Counted from the stretch's first letter, positions 47,265-57,445 are shown. The stretch: DNA of 64,000 nt from Microcebus murinus (GCF_040939455.1 NC_134108.1:2695501-2759500); one strand, 5' to 3'. The notes: a model not told the origin generated them from the sequence alone. Numbers and translations: made by a program.

Positions 47265-48093
47265 GGGCAGATCCGAGTCACCTCCCCCCCATCCCCAGCT
47301 CCTCCCGGGCCCCTCCCTCGATGGCTTTGATTTCATTACCGCCCCCCCCCGCCCCCCGCGCGCTACGAGGGCGGGCTGGCAGGTGCGGGGGTGGGAGCCG
47401 TCTCCGCGGGAGCAGCCTCGCCAAAGGTCTGGCTGCTGACGTCCGAGCGCCCGCTCCTGTCAATGAACGGCAGCGGCAGCCTGGGGCCCGTGCTGGCAAC
47501 GAGGCTACAGACGTCACCGCCTCCTGTTGGGCGCGGGGGGGTCCGAGCAGCAGCGCCGGCTTAAAGGGAAACTCTCTAAGTTGCAGGCAGCCGGGGAGAG
47601 TCTTCCTGAGAGCACATGCACCCCCAAATGTCAAGTGCACGCGGGCGCACACACACGCGCGCGCGCAGGGCCGCTCACACACGTCCTCTCCGTGGGTGCG
47701 CGAGCCCAAAGTTGCTGGGCTGTGTGGACGGGTCTCCACCGGCGCCCCGCGCGCTCCGCGCGGCTTTCCCGGAGACTCCCAGATGGAAAGCAGGGAGAGG
47801 AACAGCACGCTCCGCTCTGTTCTCGGTGGTCTCCCCTGTAGCCAAAAGATCAGCGGGAAGCCCAGGGTGCAAGAAGCCTTTGGATACTCCTGCTGGCGGA
47901 GCGGCTGCCAGCGTGGACGGTCCTGAACTTGGGCCACCAGGCTCGCGTGGCAACTTGTTTTGCGCAGTTCCCGAAGGGGCCCTGGACCCCGGGCTACCTA
48001 AGGCGCCTGGCCCTTTTCTCTTCCTCTTTCTCTCTCGCTTGAATTTGTGAGCTGGAAACGGAGGCAGAGATGCGCTTCAGCATACTTCGGCGG
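47265..48093 (+). other. Candidate first exon (exon A); start approximate
   Basis: The 3' edge is seen directly: cggcgg|GTAAGT at 48093/48094, a near-perfect splice donor. The 5' edge is a guess from the TATA-like box. An ATG at 48070 (context gcagagATGC, purine at -3) is the first in its frame after the stop TGA at 48040. It encodes eight residues, MRFSILRR, up to the splice point (phase 0). The exon may be wholly untranslated if translation begins in exon B. Confidence 0.5.
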
Positions 48094-49390
48094 GTAAGTT
48101 GACAGTTCCTTTTACCTATTATTTAACCCTTGAGAGTCCAGCAAAACTTAATTCCAGACCTTTTCCTACTCCCCCCCCCCCAAAAACGTCCCATCACTTC
48201 CCTCCGTCCTTTTTGGCAATAAGGAAACCTGCGTACTTGTGTGTGTGAGATGTGTTGTTCGTGGGCATGACAGTCGTGGGGAAGGGGTGATGAGTGGAAA
48301 CCAGAAAGAAGAAACTGGAGTTTGTAAAGCCAGAGCGCTCAAGGGTCTGCAGAGGAGAGAGAGAGACTGCAGTCAGCCCCGGTGCCGGTGCCCAGTGGCA
48401 GCCTCAGGGCTGACGCTGGGTCTGAGTCTCTGAGCCCCAAGTTCCCTCCCGGCCAGGGCTGCGCGCCAGCTGCAAGCCGCAGCGTCCGCCGCGCCAGACC
48501 CGCAGGTGCCCCCAGAGGCGGCCGGAGAAGGGCTGGCGAGCTCCACGACTCCCTCCCTCCGCGCCTGCCGCCCTGCTCGCGTGCTCGGTGGGCACTGGTC
48601 CCCTCTTTTCATCGCTGCCTCTGCCGCCACTCTCCGGTGTCCCCCCCACCGCCCCCAGCCTCTTTCGCTAAAGACCCCGTGATGTCACAGGGCAGGCGGG
48701 GGTCGGAGCCCCTAGCACCTGAGAGCGTCGCTGCATCGCGTTCTGCAGCATTCTCTCTTCTTCATGCCACCCACTTTTCCTTGCGGTCCATTGAAAACAC
48801 ACTCCCACCAAACACTGCTCACCCGGCTGCCCCCGCCCCGGCCAGAAGACACCACTCCTTCACAGCGCGCGCACCCCCAGCCCCCTCCCAGATTAGGGAG
48901 AAATCAGCCGGATGCCTAAGGAGCCTCTCCTCTCTGTTTTCAATCCTCCTCCCCTCTCAGCGTACCCTCCTAGTTGAAGGAAAAAGAGGAAGGAGGAAGG
49001 GGGAGGGAGAGAGGGAGAGGGGGAACCTGGGCGCACAGGCTCCTAGACGTGGGGCTGCACCGGTGGAACCGACCGGGATTTCTGCGCGGAGTCCCTGCCT
49101 CCCCTGCCTTTCCTGCCACCGCAAGTCCCTTCTCCTCTTTAGGCAGCATTTTTTTCCACCTCCCTCTCTGGTCTCTTCTCCCCACCCCTTTTGTCGCTGC
49201 CACCTAACCCCACCTTCACTCTCCTCTCCGAGGGGGGAGGGCCGGGGGTGGGGAAAGAAAACCCCCAAATCCCAGCCCCGGGCAGAGATGTCGAAGAAAC
49301 GCAAAGCCCTGGAGGGTGGAGGAGGTGGCGGCTCCCGGCTCCCAGAGGAGGAACCCACTGCCTGGTTTGGGGACGGCAGCGAGGAGCAAG
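48070..49390 (+). CDS. N-terminal coding region of an unidentified plus-strand gene, spliced model (48070-48093 + 48961-49390), partial
   Basis: Seen directly: a GT donor after 48093, a polypyrimidine-rich acceptor (ctcctcccctctcag) ending at 48960, an 867-base intron, and a frame that stays open from MRFSILRR through exon B for 151 codons plus one base. Exon B then meets a donor (caag|GTAGGG) at 49390/49391 in phase 1. The middle of exon B is low-complexity: a Lys/Arg/Glu/Gly-rich start (KRGRRKGEGERERG) and a Pro/Ser/Cys/His-rich stretch. This may mean that the upstream frame is open by chance and that translation begins at the internal ATG at 49288. No domain, signal peptide or membrane segment is visible. 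The rest of the protein lies beyond the window. The gene is not recognised. Confidence 0.4.
48961..49390 (+). other. Exon B of the plus-strand gene
   Basis: Bounded by the acceptor at 48959-48960 (CAG after about 35 bases dominated by C and T) and the donor GTAGGG at 49391. Length 430 bases. It contains 5' sequence and the start codon at 49288. The acceptor is the best-looking one in the CpG island. The alternative is that exon B is itself a first exon with its own transcription start, since CpG islands often contain several. Confidence 0.55.
49288..49390 (+). CDS. First coding segment, MSKKRKALEGG..., 34 codons plus one base, partial
   Basis: The ATG has a good context (gcagagATGT, purine at -3). 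The peptide starts with a basic, nuclear-localisation-like patch (KKRK at residues 3-6). A run of six Gly follows (10-15), then the acidic end LPEEEP (18-23) TAWFGDGSEEQ (24-34). Codon 35 is split 1/2 by the donor at 49391. Beyond the donor the frame turns into Gly/Arg/Glu repeats, as expected for intron. I do not recognise the protein securely. An N-terminal exon that can be swapped onto a common core is typical of multi-promoter genes, and PDE10A is one hypothesis (its common exon would need to accept a phase-1 junction). This is inference, not recognition. Confidence 0.65.
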
Positions 49391-51218
49391 GTAGGGGCGG
49401 GGAGGGGGAGGAGAGAGGAGAAGCAGCACACGCAGGGAAGCGCTTGGGAGTTGAGATCCATCCTCAGGGACGCCCCAGCCAGCCTTCCCCAGAGCGCCCG
49501 GTGGCAAGGCAACTTGAGTAGATGGTTTCCCCCCACAGATGGGGTTTTGCGTGTTTCTGCAGGACACGGGCAGTGGGTGGGAATGAGCTGGTGTGTCGGG
49601 TGCTGGAGACCCAGACACGGTTGGCCCTGAAGCTGTCGTGGGTGGGGGGAGGGGGCTGGGGTGGCTTGGGAGAAGTGGCTGGAGGAGGCCAGGAGGCACT
49701 GGCCGGGCACTGCTGGCCGCGTCTCCTCCCTGGCTGCCTTGCTGCTGTGTGCTCTGGTGTGGACAGGCTGTGCTCTGGAGGCACAGCCTGTGTTCACGTC
49801 TGTGTGTCGTGTTGGGCACTTGCGTCAGGAGGGCAGGGGGTCCAGCGCTGCCCCCCTGGCGTTTGTGGCCGATGAGGGACAGCAGGGAGAGGCATTTCCT
49901 TCCTCCATGCTGCTCCGATCCGGGGATGCTAAGGGTCACGTCATGTGGGATCTTCGTCGTCCCCTCCACAGGCAGGGCCCTCTGCCTCCTGAAGTTGGAG
50001 GTGAGGCTCCAGGCAAAGGGGGTGACGAGCTGTGATGCCGAGGGGAGATGTGGTGCAGGAAGCAGCTGGTGCTTCTTTGCCTACAACAGCACCAAAGAAA
50101 GAGTGGAGATGGAAAATTTCCTATGGAAACAAAAGTGATACTTGGGTATCTGATCTCCACATACAAGAAAGCCAGGCAGGCACCTTTTATTTCACTTAAA
50201 GCATTCTGGATTTGGTTAAAAGTAGGCCCAAATGAACTAGGCAAGCTTTTCTCTGAGCTGTAGATAAAACACGAAGGGAGAAAGGAGCCAGATGTGTCAC
50301 TGCAGGTTGAGCTGTGGCCATGGGGGGGGAGGCGCGTGGGGAGGAGTCTGAGCCCAGGTGGGTGGAGAGGGAGGGGGCTGTCGGTAGGGCTGCTGTCCTT
50401 TCTGCAGCCCAGCCTTGGGGCCAGGGGCCTGGCAGGTGCCCATCTGGGCAGAGCATCGGAGAGATGGGCTCACGTCTCCAAAGCACAGTCGGTGGCTCTT
50501 CTCCTTTGACGTCACAAGAAACACAAAGTCACAAAAGTCCTCCCCGTACAGGAAACACGAATCCTTGTGTGCACTCAGAACCTTTTGGGTGTCTTGCGTG
50601 CATTTTAGAACAAAGGACTGGCTTGGGCTACCCCTGGACCGGGCATTTGGGTTTTGCTAGAAATAGTTGGGAGCAGTGCTGCCTGCTTGCCTCGAAAGAG
50701 GAGGTATTTTAGTGCCTGCCCATGTTTTGACTTTCTTTGCTTAGTTATGACTTTAGAGCAAAAGTCAGGGCATTTCTTAAGTTAATCTGAAATGAAATTA
50801 ATGAAAAGAATGGTGTTTGGTAAGGAATTCAAATATTGCAGATGACTTTTCTGTATGGTTGGTATTTTTCCATATTTGGGGGGAGTAATTTGATGTCGCC
50901 ATGAGTGCCTGGCAAATTCATCAGCTCTGTACGCGGCATTTGGCTTTGACCTCAGGTTGCTCTATAAAGGTACATACCCTTTTCTTTTGGTTAAGAACTG
51001 AAGTCCATGGAAACTGAAATCATTATTATGGTAAATAACAACCTGGATACATTTTATGCTATTTTAATAATTAACAAATATATGACTGCCAGTTACAAAA
51101 AAAGAGAAAAGAAATAAGAATTGTATTTTAGAAAACATTCTTCATCCTTTTTGTGGTAATATTTGGTATTAAATTTTTTAAAGATAAGCTATGCCATACA
51201 GGGTCCGCCCTACCATAG
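49391..51218 (+). other. Putative intron 1, proximal part
   Basis: GC content falls quickly after 49450. Frames of up to 181 codons at 49522-50138 overlap frames on the other strand and show no domain. A perfect CRE lies at 50507-50514. AT-rich after 50700. No repeat was recognised. Confidence 0.4.
50507..50514. promoter_or_regulatory. Consensus CRE octamer TGACGTCA, 1.1 kb inside the putative intron 1
   Basis: Perfect CRE core (ctttgacgtcacaaga), 1.1 kb downstream of the exon B donor. Together with the GACGTC half-matches in the CpG island it raises the possibility of cAMP/CREB control of this promoter. Binding itself cannot be seen from sequence. Confidence 0.4.
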
Positions 51219-51288
51219 CAAACAATTCCCGCATCCCCCAGGCAATAGGAGTCCGTGGAGAGTATTTTGCAAGTCAGAGCAGGCAACG
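51219..51288 (+). other. Weak candidate internal exon
   Basis: A strong donor (caacg|GTAAGTACC) follows a 70-base segment after a weak AG (ccctaccatag). Joined to the phase-1 end at 49390 the frame stays open: Ala, then NNSRIPQAIGVRGEYF and so on, 23 codons plus two bases. Other AGs upstream put a stop into that frame. The polypyrimidine tract is poor, so this may be chance. Confidence 0.2.
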
Positions 51289-51793
51289 GTAAGTACCTAT
51301 GTCCATATTATTCAGAGATTATCGTAATTTTGAAATGATTTGTTATACAAATTGTTCCTTTTTTTAGAGTTTAAAAATGTCTCAAGATTTGATTATATCT
51401 TTCGCATTTGGCAAATAAAAATGCTACTTAGTAATTGAAAATGCGTAACTGCAGAAGCCATTAAGGGAGTGAGCGCTCAACTACCGTGCTGTTGTGAGTT
51501 ACTTCTTTGGGTTGTGGGAAGCCTGGCGCCTGTCTAAAGCTGCAGGGCACACCTGCATGCACGTGGCACACGTGTGGGGCACACGGCCGTGTGGCCGTGT
51601 AGCCGTGCACACTCCAACAGTGGAGGGAGGACAAGTGGACACTAGTGTTGGCAGCTGGTTGTGACGCCCGAGCCCTTACCCATGGTTAAGAAACTGCAGC
51701 TCCTCTGTCTCTCAGGCTCAGTGTGATCATTCTTTTCACCTCTGGGGCTCTAAGCCAAATTTGACGCTATGCACACTGAAGACCAGAGAGAAG
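51289..51793. other. Unassigned intronic sequence
   Basis: Contains a short CACGTGTGG/GTGGCCGTGTAG-type repetitive patch (51550-51606). Nothing else is recognised. Confidence 0.4.
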
Positions 51794-52255
51794 TACCGTG
51801 TTTCCCTGAAAATAGGACAGGGTCTTATATTTAATTTTTCCTCAAGAAGACACCCTAGGGCTTATTTTCAGGGGATGCGTTATTATTTATTTTTTTTTAA
51901 GTGCAGTACAACAATCTACATTTATTCAAGTATAGTTAAGTTGTCTTCTTCTGGAACATCATCATAACTCTCCGAAGCCCGAATTCCATCCTGAATTTCT
52001 TGCGACTCTATTTCCTTTAGAACCATCGGGCCCAATCTCTCATGTGGAGCACTAGAGCTCTCACGGGGCAGATGAGAAGGGCTCCTCATCTTCTTTCCTG
52101 CTCTGAGACGAAATGCACGGGTTGTGCAGATGCGCTGTGTAGCCACGCCCGTCACTTGGTCTTAGTTTTGGTGTAGGGCTTCTATTGCACAAATGCTTAG
52201 AAATCCTGCTAGGGCTTATTTTATGAGTAGCTCTTATTTTCGGGGAAACATGGTA
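51794..52255 (-). mobile_element. Terminal-inverted-repeat DNA transposon (Tc1/mariner/pogo-like), copy 2
   Basis: Ends are TACCGTGTTTCCCTGAAAATAG and ttttcggggaaacatggta. The TA dinucleotide is intact on both sides (51794-51795 and 52254-52255). Orientation is opposite to copy 1: the left end here equals the right end of copy 1. It holds a longer centre with a 77-codon minus-strand frame (51922-52155). That frame starts MTGVATQRICTTRAF and ends in an acidic stretch (SYDDVPEEDNLTILE) followed by a stop. The frame has the look of a transposase C-terminal tail retained in a shortened derivative. The family name is unknown to me. Confidence 0.87.
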
Positions 52256-54908
52256 TATACGTCGGTCTTGCTGACCTTGAGTTCCAAAGGAGTCTTCTTT
52301 TAAGTTCCAACAACTTGGAAGGCCTATGTGTTTCTTCATTTCAATCACCGAGAGTACAATATGCATGTATTAAATTAAGGCTATTGGAAATTACGTTTCA
52401 GTTGTAGTCATTGATTTTTTCAGACTTCCTGTCAGCAGGTTGGTTTGACCTGAAGTTTTAAGTAGGCGATAGGCACGTGGGCTGCCTGGAGAGGAGTGTG
52501 GTGGGATTTTTGAACATAAGAACCCAAACCCACTGTTCCTAGGCAGGTCCTCACCTGCCGCCAATCCATGCCATGGCTGGTAGGTGTTCATTTCAGGTCC
52601 CGTGCCGGGATTTCATGCCTATCATGTTCTAATGGCACCTGTCTTGTTAACAGTTTCTCTTCAGGAGATTCCTTATGGGGATGAAGGTAGGATAGTAAAT
52701 GGGTCATCATGCACACACTTGGACTATTTTGGTTTTGTCCCTGACCTTAATAGATCCATCCCATTTTATTTAGCTGGGTAAAAGGAAAAATGCAGTGCAA
52801 TATCCTAGCTTTGACTGAATGTAGCTTTGGATGTCCATTGACATGTGTGCACATGTGCGTTTGTGTGCATTCCTATAAAATCGCGAACAGAATGTGGTCC
52901 TCTTGTGGGTCCCAGCTGGCTCCGTGTCCAATACGTGTGAAGACTATACTGATGGAAGATATTTGCATAAAATGTTAAACTTATAAAAAGATCTTTCCTT
53001 TACAACTTAGAGAAATTTGGTATGCAAATGGGCAATGCTAGCCACAGTTTTCGTTTTGTTTTGTTTCTGCATTTCTTCATTGTTTTGGACTTAGACTTAA
53101 GAGTTTGTTCTGATGTTCATTTAACTATAAAGATAATGGATATGTCGAAAGTATGGGGGAGGGGTCTGTGATGAAAACACTAAATAACTGTATGTATTGA
53201 CCTAATAATAAGGTACTTCTAATTTTTTCCATTCTCTTCATATTCTTTTTATCGGTCTCTTTTCAAATAATTATTTACTTAAAAACTTTGGTTTAATCAC
53301 AAGGCATCTCATTAGGTACTGTACGCTGAGTGACGTTAAACCCTATTTTCCCACAGGTGTACTCTAGTTGGAGCTCTTACCCTGGGGGCTCTTTGCAATC
53401 CCTCTCCACCCTTCCCTCCCCCCACCGGCTGCAATTGGTCTACATTGCTTTGTCTTCTAGTTTTAACCACCAGTTCTTTTAAGATCGTTTTAGGATGGGA
53501 AATAATGTCAATTGCGTATTTTTACATTAAATTAATCTGTAAGTGTTTTAAAAATAAGTAGTTTCTATTTTTGATGAAATCAGTTAAGACCCTCCCCAGG
53601 CCAGTTTTCTGAGTTCTTGCAATTCCAGTGTTTAAAGTCATCTAATTGAGAGCCTCTGGCACTAAATGGATCTAGGGGAGGTTTGGACGCGACCTACTCA
53701 TATTTTGCATTTTCTGAATTTCTTGAGCCACAGTGGAACTGTCTATGGGTAGCTATTATGTTATCTGGTGGATCGATGACTGAAGTCAGTGTGTGGTTTC
53801 CTATAACTGTGTACCACTCTGATACCAGAATGACACCTGAGTTGTGTGGCTTTCCTGCATCTTTGGTGGGTGGTTGGCTTTGGGACGGGGGTTGTGGGAG
53901 GTAGCACCAATTCTGTGCCTCTAAAACTAGTTAAAAGTGAACATGTAGATTGGTAACTGACCTACCTCTACCTAACCCCCTAAAATCAGCTGGATTGATC
54001 TTTCCAACAGATTAATGCTTCTAATAGAATTGATCAGATTGACTTTTTAAAAATATATTATGAGAAAAATCTCTTAAAGGGTGATTTATAATCATTAACA
54101 TTACAGAACAGCCATGACCCTTGGAAGAAGAGATCGATGTCAAAGAAAACAAACAATCACACGTGCTACAGAAGTTTGATGGCAAAGACAGTTATCATTC
54201 AGATTTTGTTTTTTAGTGGCTCCACACCACAAGGGCCATGGCCATGCTGTGGGCCAGGGAAGGGGACAGAGAGAGGGGTTTGGGGGTAAAGCAGTACAGG
54301 AACGCAGGGTGGGACGGAGGTGTTAGTGCTCACTCTTGGGCCTGACCCGCTTTCTGATTCAAGCCAGAAAGGAAATTATGGCTAACGGGCCAAAGGCATC
54401 CAGCACGCCTGCCTCCCCCTCTGTGCAATGGAGGGAAGGTCGAATTATATGACCTTGATTGTCCGATTTCCACGACTTTGATGTTGGTTTTGTGAAGAAA
54501 TAGATAAACCCTAACTGGACCCAATCTGAATGGTGCCTGCCAAGAGAACCCAGGGAAAGGCAGTTCTTCTTGCCCCGAAATGGCGGGGAGAGGAAGTTAC
54601 CTACAACCTGGACCGAGAGACAGGCCAGTAGCTGGGAGCGCACCTTCTGTCGGGAACCAGCAGGAGCTCTGGGCATCATGGGGCGATAGCATTGGCCACC
54701 TCTTGGCCCACAGTGTGGCAGAGACTGTTTATGTAGCACACGGGTCCAGGTTCACGTCCCTGTCTGCCAACTCCCGCTCCCCCACAAACACCTGCCTGCC
54801 CTCCGCCCCAGCAGAGGGGGCGGCAGGGTTGCAAATAAACAGAGGGGGAAGTTACACAGCAATGCCGCCTCCTGTCACCTCTATGGCTAGATGGAACAAT
54901 ACAGGTGG
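52256..54908. other. Unassigned intronic sequence
   Basis: Mostly single-copy-looking, moderately AT-rich DNA. No exon, RNA gene or confident repeat. Small frames (such as 54580-54951, 123 codons) have no domain. Confidence 0.4.
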
Positions 54909-54968
54909 AATGTTTGCTTCTCAGGTAAACAGAATTATCTCCACCTTGTGAGTTGGAGGAACACTTTT
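54909..54968 (+). repeat. Left member of a long direct repeat flanking an L1 insertion
   Basis: About 60 bp (aatgtttgcttctcaggtaa ... gaacactttt) that aligns with 55679-55736 with roughly three quarters identity and two small gaps. See the L1 between them. Confidence 0.75.
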
Positions 54969-55678
54969 TCTAAAATTTTATTTTATTTTTTTTTAATTTC
55001 AAAATATGAAGAGGGTACAAATGTTCTTGTTACATGGGTAAATTATATAATGCTAAAGCCAGGGCTTTTAGTATGCCTGTCACCAGGATGTTGCATATTG
55101 TGCCCAATGGGTAAGTTTTTATTCCTTGCCACTCCCTCCCCTCTCTTCTTAGTTTCCAGTGGCCTTTATGTCTCTTTGTGCCCGCGTGTACCCGTTGTTT
55201 AGCTCCCACTTATTAATAAGAACGGTGGTATTTATTTTTCCATTCTTGAGATACTTCACTTAGGATAGTGGTCTCTAGTTCCATTAAAATTGCTGCAAAA
55301 GGCATTATTTCATCATTTTTTTACAGCTGAATAATACTCCATGGTATATACGTATCACAGTTTCTTTATTTGCTCATGAATCGAAGGACACTTATTGGGT
55401 CCACATCTTTGTGATTGTGAATTGTGCTGTGATAACTATTTAAGTGCAGGCGTTTTTTTTTTTTTAAAATGACTTCTTTCCCTTTAGGTAGATACACACA
55501 GTAGTGAGATTGCTGGATCCAGTGGTAGGTCTACTTCTATTTCTTTGAGGAATGTCCATACTGTTTTCCATAGAGGTTGCGCTAATTCGCAGTCCCGCCA
55601 ACAGTGCATGAGCATTTCTTTTTCACCGAGTCTGCAGCATATATTATTTTCTTGACTTTTTAATAACGGCCATTTTGA
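54969..55678 (-). mobile_element. L1 3' end of strepsirrhine type, antisense, 5'-truncated
   Basis: Begins with a T-rich stretch (the poly-A complement). It continues 'gaagagggtacaaatgttcttgttacatgggtaaattatataatgctaaagccagggcttttagtatgcc', then 'gagatacttcacttaggatagtggtctctagttcc', 'ctgaataatactccatggtatatacg' and 'agattgctggatccagtggtaggtc', and stops at 'aataacggccattttg'. These words fit the lemur/galago L1 lineage ('ggtacaaatgtttttgttacat'). It is about 710 bp, so most of the L1 is absent. Confidence 0.88.
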
Positions 55679-55736
55679 AATGTGCTTTTCAGGTAAGCAG
55701 ACATTACCTTCACCTGTTAGCTAGAGCAGCACTTTT
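55679..55736 (+). repeat. Right member of the long direct repeat flanking the L1
   Basis: aatgtgcttttcaggtaagc ... gcagcactttt. It parallels 54909-54968 in order and length and lies exactly at the truncated 5' side of the L1. This is what a target-site duplication does, but it is several times the usual 7 to 20 bp. Confidence 0.75.
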
Positions 55737-56049
55737 AGTAGAAGAACTGCTCAACTGTGGCGTGAAACTCTGGTTAAGAGCTCTTTGACTTTCTCTTTTC
55801 TTCTTTGATGAACAAAAGGCAGCAATTAGAATGACCAATATTGTGAGATTACATATTTCATATGTAAGATATATACACATATATCACACACACATAATAC
55901 AGGCGCATGGCAAAAACAGTCATCTACCACATGAACACGTACACCTCCAACCCTACTCACCTTCCCCGAAGGCCACCAATATTCAGAGGTTCTTAAGTGC
56001 CAACCAGAAATATTCTGTGCATGTAGAGCTCAATAAATATGACATCCCT
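55737..56049. other. Unassigned intronic sequence
   Basis: Short CA-rich and TATATA-rich patch (55865-55895). Otherwise nothing. Confidence 0.4.
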
Positions 56050-56410
56050 CTCTTATATAAATACAAGTGTCCTGTACACACTGTTCTCCTTGTACCTTGC
56101 CTTATTCTCTTACCTGTATCTTGAAAATTCATCAGCATTTATAGATCTACTTTTATCATCTGTATAATAGTCCATGATATAATGTACCATAATGATTTAA
56201 ACCCTACTGAATGGCATGTAAGATACTACTAGTCTTATGATTTTATAAATAGAGTTGTAGTAAGCAACCACACAGTACTTTCTGAACACATGTGTACATT
56301 TATAGGTTGGCAAATTCCTAGATATAGAAGTTGAGTCAAAGAGGTGGTTGCAATTTAAACCCTACAAAAGGCCTGTTTGCTCCACTGGCCCTAATTTTCT
56401 TATGCAGCTT
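56050..56410 (-). mobile_element. L1M fragment, antisense
   Basis: 'ctgtataatagtccatgatataatgtaccataatgatttaaaccctactgaatggcatgtaag' and 'tagagttgtagtaagcaaccacacagtactttctgaacacatgtgtacatttataggttggcaaattcctagatatagaagttgagtcaaag' follow the antisense L1M consensus 'catagtattccattgtatggatgtaccataatttatttaacc...aaattcctagaagtggaattgctgggtcaaag'. Confidence 0.8.
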
Positions 56411-56851
56411 GATCTGCCATTAGTATGGACACCACACTTTGGGAATACAAATTTGGGGTTTTTGGTAAATATAAGCATGTTCTTCAAAACAATGGGATAT
56501 GATATTTGAAACATAAACACTCCTAGACATAGGACAGTCACACCTACGGTGGATTTTAGGATCTGTGGGATACTTTTCTTCCCCTACGCTCTGCTTAAAG
56601 CAGAGGTTGGGATGAATAATGTCGTATTTTGTCCATCTCAGTAATAATAAATAGGCACAGATTTGTGATTTTGCTGAAGAAAAAACATGGAAGGAATTCA
56701 AGAATGACAGGAAAGGAATTGTGTATTTATTATTTTAAAATAGGACGCTAATATTCTTTCTGGAGAGATTCGTGAAAAGTATAATTGGTATGTAAGTACT
56801 GCTCTTGAATTCTCACATAACTGGAATGGTAAATCTGGGTTTTATGAGTCT
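56411..56851. other. Unassigned intronic sequence
   Basis: No exon or repeat recognised. Confidence 0.4.
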
Positions 56852-56861
56852 TACACAATTT

Positions 56862-57217
56862 ATTTATTTACTTATTTATTTTTACTTTATTTATTTATTT
56901 ATTGAGACAGAGTCTCACTCTGTTGCCCAGGCTAGAGTGAGTGAGTATCAGCCTAGCTCACAGCAGCCTTAAACTCCTGGACTCAAGGGATCCTCCTGCC
57001 TCAGCCTCCCGAGTAGCTGGGACTACAGGCTTGCACCACCATGCCCAGCTAATATTTTCTATATATTTTTGGTTGGGCAATTAATTTCTTCCTATTTTTA
57101 GTAGAGACGGGGTCTTGCTCTTGCTCAGGCTGGTCTCAAACTCCTGACCTCGAGTGATCCTCCCGCCTCGGCCTCCCAGAGTGCTAGGATTCCAGGCGTG
57201 AGCCACTGTGCCCGGCC
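56862..57217 (-). mobile_element. Full-length Alu SINE, antisense, strepsirrhine type
   Basis: Dimeric Alu with T-rich tail on the left ((TTTA)n), left arm 'gagacagagtctcactctgttgcccaggctagagtg', middle 'tattttctatatatttttggttgggcaattaatttctt', right arm 'tagtagagacggggtcttgctcttgctcaggctggtctc' and 5' end ggcc at 57217. Probable target duplication tacacaattt (56852-56861) / tacacatttt (57218-57227), with two mismatches. Confidence 0.95.
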
Positions 57218-57339
57218 TACACATTTTCTATATTTACAGAGTCTTCAATCTGCCAATCAGAAGGTAAACTCTCAAAGGGCGGGGGAGGGTGTGGTGGTGT
57301 CTTGACCCATATGTTTGCTGACGGCTTCGTCTGGGCACT

Positions 57340-57445
57340 GACCTCTCTCGTCTCATCCACTATTTCATCTCTGACCCTAACGTTGTGCCTGGCACAGAGC
57401 CGGCACCGATAATTTCCTGTTGGATCAGATAGTGAATGTGCTTGT
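57340..57445 (+). mobile_element. Probable L2 3' end
   Basis: 'acgttgtgcctggcacagagccggcaccgataatttcctgttggatcagatagtgaatg' resembles L2 'cagtgcctggcacatagtaggcgctcaataaatatttgttgaatgaatg'. Short and diverged. Confidence 0.5.

Larger units (their letters stand above)
46120..49450 (+). promoter_or_regulatory. Long CpG island and promoter region of the plus-strand gene
   Basis: CpG dinucleotides stay dense over about 3.3 kb (for example cggcgcgtgg at 46540, gcgcgggggggtccgagcagcagcgccggc at 47532-47561, cacgcgcgcgcgcagggccg at 47654-47673). No SINE or LINE insertion interrupts the interval, which fits a functional promoter. It contains GC boxes (ccgcccc, gggcggg), CRE-like GACGTC sites at about 47439 and 47513, and a TATA-like box at 47232-47242. 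A supported pair of splice sites lies inside. Confidence 0.8.

Noticed and set aside
47072..47926. 284-codon plus-strand frame in the CpG island
   Set aside because: Lies across the putative promoter and 5' untranslated region and overlaps a 219-codon minus frame. Low-complexity, explained by GC content.
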